Assembly: GCA_947486785.1 (NCBI GenBank)
Contig: CANKUU010000003.1
Span: 152,786-216,785, forward strand
Reading direction: 5' to 3'
Length of the DNA: 64,000 bases
Source of the DNA: an uncultured Flavobacteriaceae bacterium
Lineage (GTDB): Bacteria > Bacteroidota > Bacteroidia > Flavobacteriales > Flavobacteriaceae
Shown in pieces: positions 49,209 through 59,179 of this stretch (position 1 is its first letter; each line of letters starts with the position of its first letter). The notes beneath the pieces were generated by a model. It made no database searches. It saw only the letters and a program-made list of their open reading frames with translations, and had not been told where the DNA came from. The position numbers were made by a program, and so were the translations under genes.

Positions 49209-50684
49209 ATGGGTAAAAAATTAACGAAGCGAAGTGAAGATTATTCTAAATGGTATAACGAACTCGTTGTAAAGGCAGATTTAGCCGAGAACTCGGGAGT
49301 TAGGGGCTGTATGGTAATAAAACCATATGGTTTTGCTATTTGGGAGAAAATGCAGGCAGCTTTAGACAAGATGTTTAAAGAAACCGGTCATGAAAATGCA
49401 TATTTTCCATTATTTATACCAAAGTCATACTTAAGTAAAGAGGCTAGCCATGTAGAAGGTTTTGCAAAAGAATGTGCTGTTGTTACGCATTATAGACTTA
49501 AAAATTCGGAAGATGGAAGTGGTATTATTGTAGATCCGGATGCAAAATTAGAAGAAGAACTCATCGTTAGACCTACCTCTGAAACTATCATTTGGGACAC
49601 TTACAGAAGATGGATTCAGTCTTATCGAGATTTACCCTTGTTAATAAATCAATGGGCTAATGTGGTAAGATGGGAAATGCGGACACGACTTTTTCTTCGA
49701 ACTGCGGAGTTTTTGTGGCAAGAAGGTCATACAGCTCACGCAACAGAGAAAGAAGCGTTGAATGAGGCGGAGCAGATGATGAATGTATATGCAGAATTTG
49801 TTGAGAATCATATGGGTGTGCCTGTAATTAGAGGCGTAAAAACAGAAAGTGAAAGATTTGCAGGTGCTCTGGAAACGTATTGTATAGAGGCATTAATGCA
49901 AGATGGTAAAGCTTTGCAGGCTGGAACATCCCATTTCTTAGGTCAAAATTTCGCTAAAGCATTTGATGTTAAATTTGCTAATAAAGAAGGAAAGAAAGAA
50001 TATGTTTGGGCAACTTCTTGGGGGGTTTCAACCCGATTGATGGGTGCGTTGGTTATGACTCATAGTGATGATAACGGACTGGTTTTGCCTCCAATGTTAG
50101 CGCCCATTCAAGTTGTTATTGTTCCTATCTACAAAGGTTTAGATCAGCTTGATTTGATCTCGGAGAAGATTAAGCCGTTAATAACTGAGCTGCGAGCTAA
50201 GGGTATCTCGGTTAAATTTGATAATCGTGATACACATAAACCAGGTTTTAAATTTAATGAATATGAATTAAAAGGAGTTCCTGTTCGTCTGGCTATTGGT
50301 CAAAGAGACTTAGAAAATGGTACTTATGAGGTGGCCCGAAGAGATACCTTAGAAAAAGAGACTGTTTTGGCAGTTGATGTTGTTGCTAAAATTGAATTTT
50401 TGATGGAGGATATTCAGCAGAACATATTCAAGAAGGCGCTAGACTATAGAAAGAGTCATATTACAACTGTTGATTCTTATGAGGAGTTTAAAAATGTTTT
50501 GGAAAAAAAGGGTGGTTTTATTTCTGCTCATTGGGATGGTACTATCGCCACAGAAGACAAAATAAAAGAAGAAACAAAAGCAACAATTCGGTGTATACCT
50601 TTAGGTGCTGAAGCAGAAGAAGGTAGCTGTATGGTTACAGGAAAACCATCTCCACGTCGAGTGCTTTTTGCGAAAGCATATTAA
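49209..50684 (+). CDS. proS: Prolyl-tRNA synthetase, archaeal/eukaryotic type
   Basis: The 491-aa class II synthetase has KYF-type motif 1 region [17 protein letters not shown], motif 2 with RPTSETIIW and [23 protein letters not shown], and motif 3 [20 protein letters not shown]. It lacks the large bacterial editing insert and has the C-terminal zinc-domain-like tail ([18 protein letters not shown]) of the archaeal/eukaryotic form common in Bacteroidota. The ATG at 49209 ([15 protein letters not shown]) is preferred over a frame 14 codons longer. Confidence 0.95.
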   Translation: MGKKLTKRSEDYSKWYNELVVKADLAENSGVRGCMVIKPYGFAIWEKMQAALDKMFKETGHENAYFPLFIPKSYLSKEASHVEGFAKECAVVTHYRLKNSEDGSGIIVDPDAKLEEELIVRPTSETIIWDTYRRWIQSYRDLPLLINQWANVVRWEMRTRLFLRTAEFLWQEGHTAHATEKEALNEAEQMMNVYAEFVENHMGVPVIRGVKTESERFAGALETYCIEALMQDGKALQAGTSHFLGQNFAKAFDVKFANKEGKKEYVWATSWGVSTRLMGALVMTHSDDNGLVLPPMLAPIQVVIVPIYKGLDQLDLISEKIKPLITELRAKGISVKFDNRDTHKPGFKFNEYELKGVPVRLAIGQRDLENGTYEVARRDTLEKETVLAVDVVAKIEFLMEDIQQNIFKKALDYRKSHITTVDSYEEFKNVLEKKGGFISAHWDGTIATEDKIKEETKATIRCIPLGAEAEEGSCMVTGKPSPRRVLFAKAY

Positions 50685-50732
50685 AAATTTTAAAAAATAA
50701 TATGTAGGTGTTGTGATAGTAAAAAATAATTG

Positions 50733-50740
50733 TATTTTTG
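50733..50740 (+). promoter_or_regulatory. Putative -7 promoter element of the tRNA-Glu pair and rpsT
   Basis: TATTTTTG matches TAnnTTTG, with a TTG 19 bases upstream (50711-50713) as a possible -33 element. It lies 22 bases before the first tRNA. Confidence 0.6.
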
Positions 50741-50762
50741 CATCCGCAATTGCGTAAAGTAT

Positions 50763-50834
50763 GGTCCGTTCGTCTAGGGGTTAGGACGCCAGGTTTTCAT
50801 CCTGGTAACAGGGGTTCGATTCCCCTACGGACTA
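50763..50834 (+). tRNA. tRNA-Glu (anticodon TTC), copy 1
   Basis: A full cloverleaf can be drawn: acceptor GGTCCGT/ACGGACT, D-arm with GGGGTTAGG, anticodon stem CCAGG/CCTGG with loop TTTTCAT (anticodon TTC), and T-arm AGGGG-TTCGATT-CCCCT. Discriminator A; CCA is not encoded. Position 1-72 is a G-U pair. Confidence 0.97.
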
Positions 50835-50915
50835 CTAATTTTTTTGTAAATTTATCAACTTAAAATATGGAATTTAAAAGTTCAATTTTTATTTTGATGA
50901 TTTTTTTAGAATAAC

Positions 50916-50987
50916 GGTCCGTTCGTCTAGGGGTTAGGACGCCAGGTTTTCATCCTGGTAACAGGGGTTCGATTCCCCTACGGACTA
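50916..50987 (+). tRNA. tRNA-Glu (anticodon TTC), copy 2
   Basis: Identical over all 72 bases to the copy 81 bases upstream; the flanks differ. Same anticodon loop TTTTCAT and unencoded CCA. Probably processed from the same precursor. Confidence 0.97.
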
Positions 50988-51045
50988 CAAGAAGTTTGAG
51001 TAGGTTGGTGAAGAGGTTAATAAAAAATAATTAAAGAGATAACTA

Positions 51046-51297
51046 ATGGCAAATCACAAGTCAGCATTAAAAAGAATCAGAAGAAATGAAGCCGTACGTC
51101 TACGAAATAGATACCAGCATAAAACAATGCGTAATGCGTTGAAAAAGTTGCGTTCTGAAGAGAAGAAAGAAGATGCTGAAGCATTATTGCCAAGTGTTGT
51201 TAGTATGATTGATCGTTTAGCTAAGCGAAATATTATACACAATAATAAAGCGGCTAACTTGAAAAGTAAGTTGGCAAAGCATGTAGCTGCATTATAG
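51046..51297 (+). CDS. rpsT: 30S ribosomal protein S20
   Basis: The 83-aa basic protein starts [15 protein letters not shown], the S20 signature, and continues with the helical [16 protein letters not shown] ending. S20 binds 16S rRNA in the small subunit. It follows the tRNA-Glu pair by 58 bases and may be read from the same promoter. Confidence 0.96.
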   Translation: MANHKSALKRIRRNEAVRLRNRYQHKTMRNALKKLRSEEKKEDAEALLPSVVSMIDRLAKRNIIHNNKAANLKSKLAKHVAAL

Positions 51298-51327
51298 TTT
51301 AGTACAAGCTATCTTATACTATTTATT

Positions 51328-51361
51328 AAGGCTTTTATCGAAAGATATTAGCCTTTTTTTT
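51328..51361. terminator. Terminator after rpsT with GAAA tetraloop
   Basis: AAGGCT pairs with AGCCTT, and inside it TATC pairs with GATA around a GAAA tetraloop; a T run follows. The gene at 51371 converges on it. Confidence 0.8.
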
Positions 51362-51370
51362 GTGGTTTAT

Positions 51371-52060
51371 CTATGTTAGAAAAGCTTTTAAGTGTCTCAT
51401 TTTTATAAATCCTATAATCAAAAGCAAGTGCATAGAGCAAAGTGATATATGAAAAACCTCTATTAGTTTTAAACTTAGAAATACAGATCTTCCAAAGAAT
51501 ACGTCAATAAAAGCCATAATTGGATATATCGGGTAAAATACTAAGATGCCTATACTAAACCAAAATGAAAGATTATAATAAAGAGTTCTTTTGTGCTTAG
51601 ATTTAATTAATTGTTTTAAATACAAAATGGCGCATAATGAAAGAAAAAAAGATCCTGTAAACATCGCAAATATTTGGGGAGATAACAGAAAATCTTGAGC
51701 CCATAAATTAAAAATACTGACAACGGCAAAAAGAATGGCTCCTTGCTTGGCAATTTTTTTATGTTTTTTTAGTATTTGAAAATAAATAAATAAATAGCAG
51801 AGATATATACAAATGTCATAAACATTATAAATTGCAATGTTATAATGTGTAAAGCCCTTTGCGAAGACAATGCTAAAATTTTCATTTGTTTTAATTAGCA
51901 TCCCTAAAATTTCGGTTAAAGAAGCATATAGCAATAAGATAGGAAGCTGCTTCAGTGGTGTGTCGAAATATTTTGAATATGTTAAAATGCTGAATATTAA
52001 GGCGATAATATTAAGAGTAATTACTAAATAATCGTTAATAAATTCCAAAATACCTAGCAA
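51371..52060 (-). CDS. Integral membrane protein of unknown function (about seven segments)
   Basis: I do not recognise this 229-aa protein by name. It has about seven hydrophobic segments (for example LVITLNIIALIFSILTY, PILLLYASLTEILGMLI, GAILFAVVSIFNLWA), short basic loops (KKHKKIAKQ, KSKHKRTLYY) and no soluble domain. Similar seven-segment proteins occur in flavobacteria, sometimes as sensor input modules, but here no histidine kinase part is attached. Confidence 0.75.
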   Translation of the reverse strand: MLGILEFINDYLVITLNIIALIFSILTYSKYFDTPLKQLPILLLYASLTEILGMLIKTNENFSIVFAKGFTHYNIAIYNVYDICIYLCYLFIYFQILKKHKKIAKQGAILFAVVSIFNLWAQDFLLSPQIFAMFTGSFFLSLCAILYLKQLIKSKHKRTLYYNLSFWFSIGILVFYPIYPIMAFIDVFFGRSVFLSLKLIEVFHISLCSMHLLLIIGFIKMRHLKAFLT

Positions 52061-52463
52061 ATTTTAAGTTAATTGTGTCATGAGGTTTGTGCCTGTGTGT
52101 TTTTTAATCTTCTTGTTTTAGCCGCTTTTTAAATAACATCGTTGCTTAATATTTATTTTATGAACTGTTTCTATTGTTAAGAATCTTTATTTCACCTATT
52201 TTAAAGATGCAATATCTTTTTAAAAATTGTAATTAATTTTAATCTCAAGTGTTTTTATTATACTCCTATTGCGTTAACTCCAAATAGTTTTAAAAAATAA
52301 TATGTTTTTAGTGTACACTAACACGAAAAGCGCTTTACTTTTGACCTTTTACCATGGTTGTCGAATTTTGATTCACGTAAAATTATAAAGGTAGTAGGAC
52401 AAGCTTCTTTTTTACAAGATAAGTAAAGTTCTAGTATTATATAATCGTGTAATATAATTTCAT
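52061..52463. other. Gene-free spacer
   Basis: About 400 AT-rich bases between the membrane-protein gene and the rho terminator. No gene, RNA or exact minus-strand promoter match was seen. Confidence 0.4.
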
Positions 52464-52512
52464 AAAAAAAACCCTAACTACTACATTGTAATATGGCAGT
52501 TAAGGTTTTTTA
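52464..52512 (-). terminator. Putative terminator of rho
   Basis: AAAAACC-c-TAACT (near 52467-52479) pairs with AGTTA-a-GGTTTTT (52498-52511) with one mismatch and a longer loop. On the minus strand it ends in T residues. Confidence 0.6.
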
Positions 52513-52526
52513 ATTTGAAAAATAAT

Positions 52527-54161
52527 CTACTGATTCATAGTCAGCAAAAATTCTTCATTATTTTTAGTTTGTTTAAAACGTTGCTCTATAAATTCCATAG
52601 CTTCTACGGGGTTCATGTCTGCTAGGTATTTACGCATAATCCACATACGCTGTATAGTGTCTTTGTCTAACAGCAGATCTTCTCGACGCGTGCTAGAAGA
52701 GGTAAGATCAATTGCTGGAAATATTCTTCGGTTAGATATTTTACGATCTAATTGAAGCTCCATATTACCTGTTCCTTTGAATTCTTCAAAGATTACTTCA
52801 TCCATTTTAGATCCGGTCTCTGTCAGTGCTGTTGCAATTATCGAAAGTGAACCACCATTTTCAATATTACGTGCAGCGCCGAAAAATCTTTTAGGTTTGT
52901 GTAAAGCATTAGCATCTACACCACCACTTAAAACTTTACCAGAAGCTGGTTGCACCGTATTGTAAGCTCTTGCTAATCTGGTTATTGAGTCTAATAAAAT
53001 TACAACATCGTGGCCGCATTCTACTAACCTTTTTGCTTTTTCTAATACAATGTTGGCTACACGAACGTGTTCTGTTGGTTCTTTGTCAAATGTAGATGCC
53101 ACCACTTCACCGCGCACATTTCGCTGCATATCGGTAACCTCTTCTGGTCTTTCGTCAATTAATAAGATAATTTGATAAACCTCAGGATGATTGGCCGCAA
53201 TACCATTGGCAATGTCTTTTAATAACATTGTTTTACCTGTTTTTGGCTGCGATACAATCATACCTCTTTGACCTTTTCCTATTGGAGAGAACAAATCAAT
53301 AATACGCGTAGAAATTGAAGCTTGACGATCTGCTAACCTAAATCTTTCATTCGGAAATAAAGGAGTAAGATGCTCAAAAGAAACACGATCTCGAACAATT
53401 TTTGGATCTATTCCATTTATTCTGTTTACCTTGATTAATGGAAAATATTTTTCACCTTCTTTCGGAGGGCGAACATTACCTAATACAGTATCGCCTGTTT
53501 TTAATCCAAATAAACGAATTTGTGATTGTGAAACATAAATATCATCTGGTGAAGATAAATAGTTATAATCAGATGATCGCAAAAAGCCATATCCATCTTG
53601 CATAATGTCTAGCACACCTTCGCTTGCAATAATGCTATCGAACTCAAATTCTGGTTCTTTATACCTGTTTTTTAGGTCTTTGTCGAAATTATTTTTGTCT
53701 TCTCGCCCTTTTTGGTGTTGCGGTTTTTTATGCTGCCCATTTTGATTTTTCTGCGAGTTATTTTTTTGATTGTTCGCGTTTTGCGGTCTCGGACGAGGTC
53801 TGGGTCTTGGTGTTTTTTCGGTTTCAACTTTAGATTCTGAAACTACTTCAGTTTTTTGAAAACCACTAGGGTTTTTCTTAGCATCATCTTTGGTTAAAAC
53901 TTCTTTTTTCGAACCTTCTGATTTAACTTCCTTAGCTACCCTAGCCCGCGGTCTTGGACGAGGTTTTACATTGCTTTTGTCAGCTTCAACAGGTGCTGGG
54001 GTTGCCGCTGCAGTTGCTTTTGGATTTGCTGCCTGTACATCTAGAATTTGATAAACTAAATCTAATTTTTTTTGGCTCTTGTACTTAGGTACGTTTAAAC
54101 CTTTTGCTATTTCCTGAAGTTCAGGAAGCTTTTTTGATTTTAAATCTGAAATCTCAAACAT
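52527..54161 (-). CDS. rho: Transcription termination factor Rho with Arg/Pro-rich N-terminal insert
   Basis: The 544-aa protein opens with the Rho N-terminal SAP-like domain ([18 protein letters not shown]). A low-complexity insert of about 120 residues follows ([32 protein letters not shown]), then the RNA-binding domain ([16 protein letters not shown]) and the RecA-type motor (P-loop [22 protein letters not shown]). The hexameric helicase ends transcription of untranslated RNA. E. coli Rho is 419 aa; the extra length is the basic, disordered insert, common in Bacteroidota. Confidence 0.96.
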   Translation of the reverse strand: MFEISDLKSKKLPELQEIAKGLNVPKYKSQKKLDLVYQILDVQAANPKATAAATPAPVEADKSNVKPRPRPRARVAKEVKSEGSKKEVLTKDDAKKNPSGFQKTEVVSESKVETEKTPRPRPRPRPQNANNQKNNSQKNQNGQHKKPQHQKGREDKNNFDKDLKNRYKEPEFEFDSIIASEGVLDIMQDGYGFLRSSDYNYLSSPDDIYVSQSQIRLFGLKTGDTVLGNVRPPKEGEKYFPLIKVNRINGIDPKIVRDRVSFEHLTPLFPNERFRLADRQASISTRIIDLFSPIGKGQRGMIVSQPKTGKTMLLKDIANGIAANHPEVYQIILLIDERPEEVTDMQRNVRGEVVASTFDKEPTEHVRVANIVLEKAKRLVECGHDVVILLDSITRLARAYNTVQPASGKVLSGGVDANALHKPKRFFGAARNIENGGSLSIIATALTETGSKMDEVIFEEFKGTGNMELQLDRKISNRRIFPAIDLTSSSTRREDLLLDKDTIQRMWIMRKYLADMNPVEAMEFIEQRFKQTKNNEEFLLTMNQ

Positions 54162-54320
54162 TAAGTATTGTGTAAATTATACGTCTTTTGTAATGGAACA
54201 AGGAGTAATTATTAATTGATAATAAAAAGGATAGAGTCCCTTTTTGGTAAGTCTTTATTTGTTAACGTAACAATATTACAAATTATTTTTAGTAATACGT
54301 GTCTTTTTTTAAAAAACACG

Positions 54321-54328
54321 TATTTTTG
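54321..54328 (+). promoter_or_regulatory. Putative -7 promoter element of the DUF4293 gene
   Basis: TATTTTTG matches TAnnTTTG, 24 bases before the ATG at 54352. Confidence 0.55.
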
Positions 54329-54351
54329 CAATCCAAAGTTGGTAAAATTCA

Positions 54352-54762
54352 ATGATTCAAAGAATACAGAGCATATATTTAATGGTTACTTGTCTATTGG
54401 CGGCAGTAGCTCCGTTTTATGCATATTTGTGGGTAGATGCTGAAGGTTCGGCCTTTTTTGCTAAAGATGAACTTTGGATAACAGCAATTTTTGTAGGAAT
54501 TGCTGCTATGGCGTTAATTTCTGTTTTTTTATTTAAAAATCGACAAAACCAATTTGTATTAAATAGGTTAAACATCATATTAAATCTTTTTTTACTAGGA
54601 TTTTTCGTTTACCGATCGCTAAACTTATCCGGAGAAACTCTTGTTTCTGAGAAGGGTATTGGGATGCTCATTCCTGTATTTTCTATCGTTTTTTTATTTC
54701 TGGCAAACAGGGCTATAAAAAAGGATGAAGATCTTGTAAAATCTGTTGATCGTTTGCGTTAA
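54352..54762 (+). CDS. DUF4293-family membrane protein
   Basis: The 136-aa protein starts MIQRIQSIYLMVTCLLA, the hallmark of DUF4293, and has four predicted membrane segments. It is found across Bacteroidota, usually divergent from rho as here. Function unknown. Confidence 0.9.
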   Translation: MIQRIQSIYLMVTCLLAAVAPFYAYLWVDAEGSAFFAKDELWITAIFVGIAAMALISVFLFKNRQNQFVLNRLNIILNLFLLGFFVYRSLNLSGETLVSEKGIGMLIPVFSIVFLFLANRAIKKDEDLVKSVDRLR

Positions 54763-54791
54763 ACCTAACATCTTAGTAGTATTAGTGCGTG

Positions 54792-54818
54792 AAACCCGGG
54801 GTTGTTCCCGGGTTTTTT
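54792..54818. terminator. Bidirectional terminator
   Basis: AACCCGGG (54793-54800) pairs with CCCGGGTT (54807-54814) around GTTGTT, with a T run after it, between converging genes. Confidence 0.85.
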
Positions 54819-54821
54819 ATT

Positions 54822-55316
54822 TTATCTTTTGCCTAGTTCAATAACTTCTAAGTCTTTAATATCTTTATTGTCAATTACAAAACGTAGCATAGTACGTATT
54901 TGATGAAAACCATGTTTGCCGCATGCGCCAGGGTTCATATGTAATACACCCAATGGTTTATCCCACATTACCTTTAAGATATGAGAATGGCCGCAGATAA
55001 ATAATTTTGGTGGATTTGTTTTTATAATACTTCGAGTTCTGCTATTATATTTTGGTGGATAGCCGCCTATGTGAGTCATAAAAACATCCACACCTTCGCA
55101 CAAAAAGCGTTTATTTTCTGGAAACTCTCTTTTAACGATATGGTCATCTATATTGCCATGTACGGCATTAATAGGTTTTATAGCTGCTAATGTGTCGGTT
55201 ACTGTAAGTTTACCTATATCTCCTGCGTGCCATATTTCATCAGCTGCACGCGCATATTTTATAATGGCATCATCTATATGCGAATGCGTATCTGAAAGAA
55301 GTAATATTTTTTTCAT
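54822..55316 (-). CDS. YfcE/MJ0936-type metallophosphoesterase
   Basis: The 164-aa enzyme has calcineurin-like motifs: SDTHSH (8-13), AGDIGK, VHGNIDDH, then MTHIGGYP and CGHSHI. These residues bind two metals. The family includes small phosphodiesterases with unclear natural substrates. It is divergent from truA with a very short spacer, so the two promoters must overlap. Confidence 0.9.
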   Translation of the reverse strand: MKKILLLSDTHSHIDDAIIKYARAADEIWHAGDIGKLTVTDTLAAIKPINAVHGNIDDHIVKREFPENKRFLCEGVDVFMTHIGGYPPKYNSRTRSIIKTNPPKLFICGHSHILKVMWDKPLGVLHMNPGACGKHGFHQIRTMLRFVIDNKDIKDLEVIELGKR

Positions 55317-55360
55317 TTTTTATAGCTAAGTGCAAAAGGTTGCAGAATTGATAAAGGTTT

Positions 55361-55368
55361 TATATTTG
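55361..55368 (+). promoter_or_regulatory. Putative -7 promoter element that decides the truA start
   Basis: TATATTTG matches TAnnTTTG, with TTG at 55340-55342 18 bases upstream as a -33 candidate. Transcription would begin near 55375, inside the longest open frame, so translation must start later, at the TTG at 55390. Confidence 0.6.
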
Positions 55369-55389
55369 CAGCAAATCTATAGAATACCA

Positions 55390-56130
55390 TTGAGATATTT
55401 TCTTCAATTTTCATATAACGGTGCCGCTTATCATGGGTGGCAATATCAACCAAATGCAATTAGCGTTCAAGAGGTTTTAGAAGCTGCCTTTACTGTTTTA
55501 ATGCCTTGTAAGGTTTCGCTAACCGCAGCTGGCCGTACAGATGCTGGTGTGCATGCCAGGCAAATGTTTGCACATTTTGAGGTGCTTAACGTTTTCGATA
55601 TTAAAAATATGATTTATCGATTAAATGCTTTGCTTCCAGATGATATAGCAGTCCAGCAAATTATTCCGGTTGGTCATGACGCCCATGCTCGGTTTAGTGC
55701 AACGGCACGCACGTATGAGTATTGGGTAACTCAAGAGAAAAACCCTTTCTATATAAATTACGCGCACTACATAAGGCATAAATTAGATTTCGAAAAAATG
55801 AATGATGCAGCTGCACTTTTGCTTAATTATAAAGACTTTAAATGTTTTTCAAAAAGTAATACCGATGTATCTACCTATTTGTGTGATATAAAAATGGCGA
55901 AATGGTCGAGGCAGAAAGATGTTTTTGTATTTACCATAAAGGCAGATCGTTTTCTACGTAATATGGTAAGAGCAATAGTAGGTACTCTTTTAGATGTTGG
56001 CGTAGGTAAGTCTAGTTTAGAGGATGTTAAAGCAATCATAAATAGTAAAGACAGAAGCAAGGCAGGCACTTCAGTACCGGCAAAAGCGCTATATTTGAAC
56101 GAAATTAGCTACCCTAACACGATTCTCTAA
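55390..56130 (+). CDS. truA: tRNA pseudouridine(38-40) synthase TruA
   Basis: From the TTG at 55390 the product is 246 aa and begins RYFLQFSYNGAAYHGWQ after the initiator, exactly where TruA proteins begin. The catalytic Asp51 lies in AGRTDAGVHA; RFLRNMVRAIVG is near the end. It modifies uridines 38-40 of the anticodon arm. The frame is open from a GTG at 55330, but that start would precede the predicted promoter. The ABC exporter gene starts 3 bases after the stop, indicating one transcript. Confidence 0.92.
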   Translation: MRYFLQFSYNGAAYHGWQYQPNAISVQEVLEAAFTVLMPCKVSLTAAGRTDAGVHARQMFAHFEVLNVFDIKNMIYRLNALLPDDIAVQQIIPVGHDAHARFSATARTYEYWVTQEKNPFYINYAHYIRHKLDFEKMNDAAALLLNYKDFKCFSKSNTDVSTYLCDIKMAKWSRQKDVFVFTIKADRFLRNMVRAIVGTLLDVGVGKSSLEDVKAIINSKDRSKAGTSVPAKALYLNEISYPNTIL

Positions 56131-56133
56131 AGC

Positions 56134-57900
56134 ATGAATGAAGATTCTGGAAAGGCATTTGATACGCATTTGTTTAAGCGATTGATGATGCATACTCGGC
56201 CTTACGTACTTACTTTCTTCGGTGTGGCTTTAGCGGCTATTTTATTATCTGTTTTTGCAGTTATGACGCCTCTTTTTCTTAGAGAGATTATTAATGATGC
56301 AATAGCGCATAGTGATGCCCAAAAATTATATTGGCTTACCATTGGAATGCTTGTGGTTTTGATAGCGCAGGTTACATGTCAAGTCTTGTTTAATTATTAC
56401 GCTAACTGGTTAGGTGAATCTGTTATTAAAGATATTAGAATTAGCCTTTTTAATCACATGCTTGGTTTTCGCATGAAGTATTTTGACACCTCTTCTTTGG
56501 GTGTTTTGGTTACTCGCGCGGTTGCTGATATGCAACGTATAGGTGAAATTTTTAGTCAAGGTTTTTTTGTGATAGTTGCAGATTTATTAAAAATGTCTAT
56601 TGCTGCAATAGTTATGGTCGTAATCAATTGGCGCTTATCACTCCTAGTTTTTGCAATATTACCCGTAATCTTATATGCTACTCGATTGTTTCAAAAGGCA
56701 ATGAAAGTTGCATTTACTGAAGTACGCGCCCAGGTATCTGAGCTTAACTCATTTGTGCAAGAACGTTTAACAGGCATGAAAATAGTGCATTTGTTTACAC
56801 GAGAAGATATTGAAAGTGAAAAGTTTAGAAAAATTAATATGAAGCATAAAGATGCTTGGGTAAAAACAGTTTGGTATAACTCAATCTTTTTTCCCGTAGC
56901 TGAAATTGTCTCTTCAATTGCTGTGGGTCTCATTGTTTGGTATGGTGGCCTGCAAAATGTCTCTAATTTAGGAACAGAAGATTTTGGCACTATCTTCGCT
57001 TTTATTCTTTTAATTGATATGCTATTTAGGCCATTGCGTCAGATTGCAGATAAATTTAACACTTTGCAAATGGGCATGGTGGCTGCAAATAGGGTTTTTA
57101 AAATTTTAGATACAGAAAGTAACATATCAGATGTTGGTGTATTAGATAAAACAACTATTAAGGGTAATATTAAATTTGATGAGGTAACTTTTGGTTATGT
57201 GGCAGACGAAGAGGTATTGCATGGAATTTCTTTTGAAGTAAAAGCTGGAGAAACAGTAGCTATTGTTGGGGCTACAGGCGCAGGAAAATCTACAATTATT
57301 AATTTATTAAATCGTTTTTATGAAATAAACTCGGGTCATATTTTTATTGATGGTGTGGATATAAAACAGTATAAGCTTTCTTTTTTACGACGTCAAATTG
57401 CTGTGGTTTTACAAGATGTATTTCTTTTTGCAGATTCTATAGCAAACAACATTTCATTAAAAGACCCGAATATAAGCCCTCAAATGATCGCTAATGCAGC
57501 TAAGCAAATTGGAGTAGATGAGTTTATTAGTAGTTTGCCCAAAGCTTATGAATATAATGTAAAAGAGCGCGGTACTATGTTGTCTAGTGGTCAACGACAA
57601 CTAATAGCTTTTTTACGAGCATACATTAGTAACCCAAGTGTTTTGGTTTTAGATGAAGCAACCTCCTCCATTGATACCTATTCAGAGCAGCTTATTCAAC
57701 GTGCTACCGAAAAAATTACAGAAGGTCGAACCTCAATTATTATTGCGCACCGTTTAGCCACCATTAAAAAAGCAGATAAAATTATTGTAATGGATGCAGG
57801 TAAAATAGTAGAATCAGGTACGCACAAAGAACTACTTACTAAAAAGGGGTATTACAGTAATTTGTATGAGGCTCAATTTATGGCCGAAGAGCACGGCTAA
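56134..57900 (+). CDS. ABC exporter, fused permease and ATPase (MsbA/MdlB type)
   Basis: The 588-aa half-transporter has a six-segment membrane domain (about 20-310) and an ATPase domain with Walker A GATGAGKST near 380, signature LSSGQRQ and Walker B VLVLDEATSS, then IAHRLATI. It would work as a homodimer or heterodimer exporting lipids or drugs; the substrate is not evident. The signature motif has Ser instead of the usual second Gly (LSSGQ rather than LSGGQ), a common variant. Cotranscribed with truA. Confidence 0.92.
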   Translation: MNEDSGKAFDTHLFKRLMMHTRPYVLTFFGVALAAILLSVFAVMTPLFLREIINDAIAHSDAQKLYWLTIGMLVVLIAQVTCQVLFNYYANWLGESVIKDIRISLFNHMLGFRMKYFDTSSLGVLVTRAVADMQRIGEIFSQGFFVIVADLLKMSIAAIVMVVINWRLSLLVFAILPVILYATRLFQKAMKVAFTEVRAQVSELNSFVQERLTGMKIVHLFTREDIESEKFRKINMKHKDAWVKTVWYNSIFFPVAEIVSSIAVGLIVWYGGLQNVSNLGTEDFGTIFAFILLIDMLFRPLRQIADKFNTLQMGMVAANRVFKILDTESNISDVGVLDKTTIKGNIKFDEVTFGYVADEEVLHGISFEVKAGETVAIVGATGAGKSTIINLLNRFYEINSGHIFIDGVDIKQYKLSFLRRQIAVVLQDVFLFADSIANNISLKDPNISPQMIANAAKQIGVDEFISSLPKAYEYNVKERGTMLSSGQRQLIAFLRAYISNPSVLVLDEATSSIDTYSEQLIQRATEKITEGRTSIIIAHRLATIKKADKIIVMDAGKIVESGTHKELLTKKGYYSNLYEAQFMAEEHG

Positions 57901-58339
57901 TTCTTTTGAATTTTAATATGATTTTGAGAGTTTTATATAGTTAATTGCAAAAAAAAAAGAGCCTGCCTAGTCCTATGTTTTATTTAAAAATACGAGGGTA
58001 TATATTTTATATTAGAACAAATAACATATTTTTAAAAGGATAGGATTTAGAAATTAAAGTGTAGCATCATTTTTAGCAGTCTTTGTATTCATTTTAAGAT
58101 CACTAGTTGCGGTGTTTTTGTATTTAAGCTGCAGGTACTAGTTAAACAAGGTGTGTTGCCATTAACCACAATTGAAGTATAATACGCATCCTTAAAAATT
58201 GAATAACTTTTTTGATCTACGCATATTTTTTGCAACTACTTTTATTAAAATTAACGATTGCTATTTCTAATTTATACTTAGGTGTATATAGGTCTTTTAA
58301 AAGTCTAAAATAGCTTTCTATTGCAACCAGCTAATACCA
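57901..58339. other. Gene-free spacer
   Basis: About 440 AT-rich bases between converging genes (ABC exporter and cdaA). No terminator with a clear stem, no gene and no repeat was recognised. Confidence 0.4.
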
Positions 58340-59125
58340 TCAGGTTAAATCATTCTTTAACAAAATCGATAGTTCATAATTACCTTTAAAGGGAACAAAC
58401 GTTCCATTTTTAAGATAAGAAATAGCTCCAGTTTCTTCACTTAGTACAAGGGCTAGTGCATCTGTTTTTTCAGTAATACCCACGGCTGCTCTATGTCGTA
58501 ATCCGTAGTGTAATGGAATATTTCTTTCGTTACTTACAGGCAGAATAACACGCGTGGCAACAATATAGTTGTTTACAATTACAACTGCTCCATCGTGTAA
58601 GGGGCTGTTCTTGTAGAATATACTCTCTATGATCGGTTGGGTAATTTCGATGTACATTTTATCTCCTGAAGACTTTATAAAATCGAGTGAATGCGAGCGC
58701 TCGATAACGAATAAAGCCCCAGTTCGGGTTTTGGACATATTTTCACAAGCCTTTAAAATTGCCTCAATATTTATGCTGCTAGCTAAATTTTCTTGTCCTA
58801 AAAAATTAAAATATTTGAAAAAATTACGTTTATTGGCGAAATTGGTTGAGCCTATTAAAAGTAAAAATTTCCGAATTTCTTGCTGAAACACAACAATTAA
58901 AGCCACTAAACCTACTTGAAGAAAAGGACCTACAATACTACTAATCATATTCATCCCTAAAAGATCGGTCAATTTCCAAAACCCCCAGACAATGACCATA
59001 CCAATAAAAATATTAATAGCAACCGAGCCCCGTACTAGTTTGTAAACATAATATAGTAAAAGGGCCACCAAGATAATATCGATGAAGTCGGTAATTTTTA
59101 GGTCGATATTATTAAAGAAATCCAA
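58340..59125 (-). CDS. cdaA: Membrane-bound diadenylate cyclase CdaA
   Basis: From the TTG at 59125 the product is 261 aa: an N-terminal membrane part with about three segments (ITDFIDIILVALLLYYVYKL) and a DAC catalytic domain with DGA (178-180) and RHR (210-212). It condenses two ATP into c-di-AMP, which controls osmotic and cell-wall homeostasis. The frame is open to a TTG at 59167, but family N termini begin at xDFxN, favouring 59125; no ATG is available. It follows folP closely, as in many Bacteroidota. Confidence 0.93.
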   Translation of the reverse strand: MDFFNNIDLKITDFIDIILVALLLYYVYKLVRGSVAINIFIGMVIVWGFWKLTDLLGMNMISSIVGPFLQVGLVALIVVFQQEIRKFLLLIGSTNFANKRNFFKYFNFLGQENLASSINIEAILKACENMSKTRTGALFVIERSHSLDFIKSSGDKMYIEITQPIIESIFYKNSPLHDGAVVIVNNYIVATRVILPVSNERNIPLHYGLRHRAAVGITEKTDALALVLSEETGAISYLKNGTFVPFKGNYELSILLKNDLT

Positions 59126-59179
59126 GGTAGTGGTGTTTAGGTAAAAATATAAAAAATTGATAGACAAAAATAAGTGCTA

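Noticed and set aside
54216..54443. 75-codon plus-strand frame upstream of the DUF4293 gene
   Set aside because: It runs through the DUF4293 promoter and start in a different frame and has no signature.
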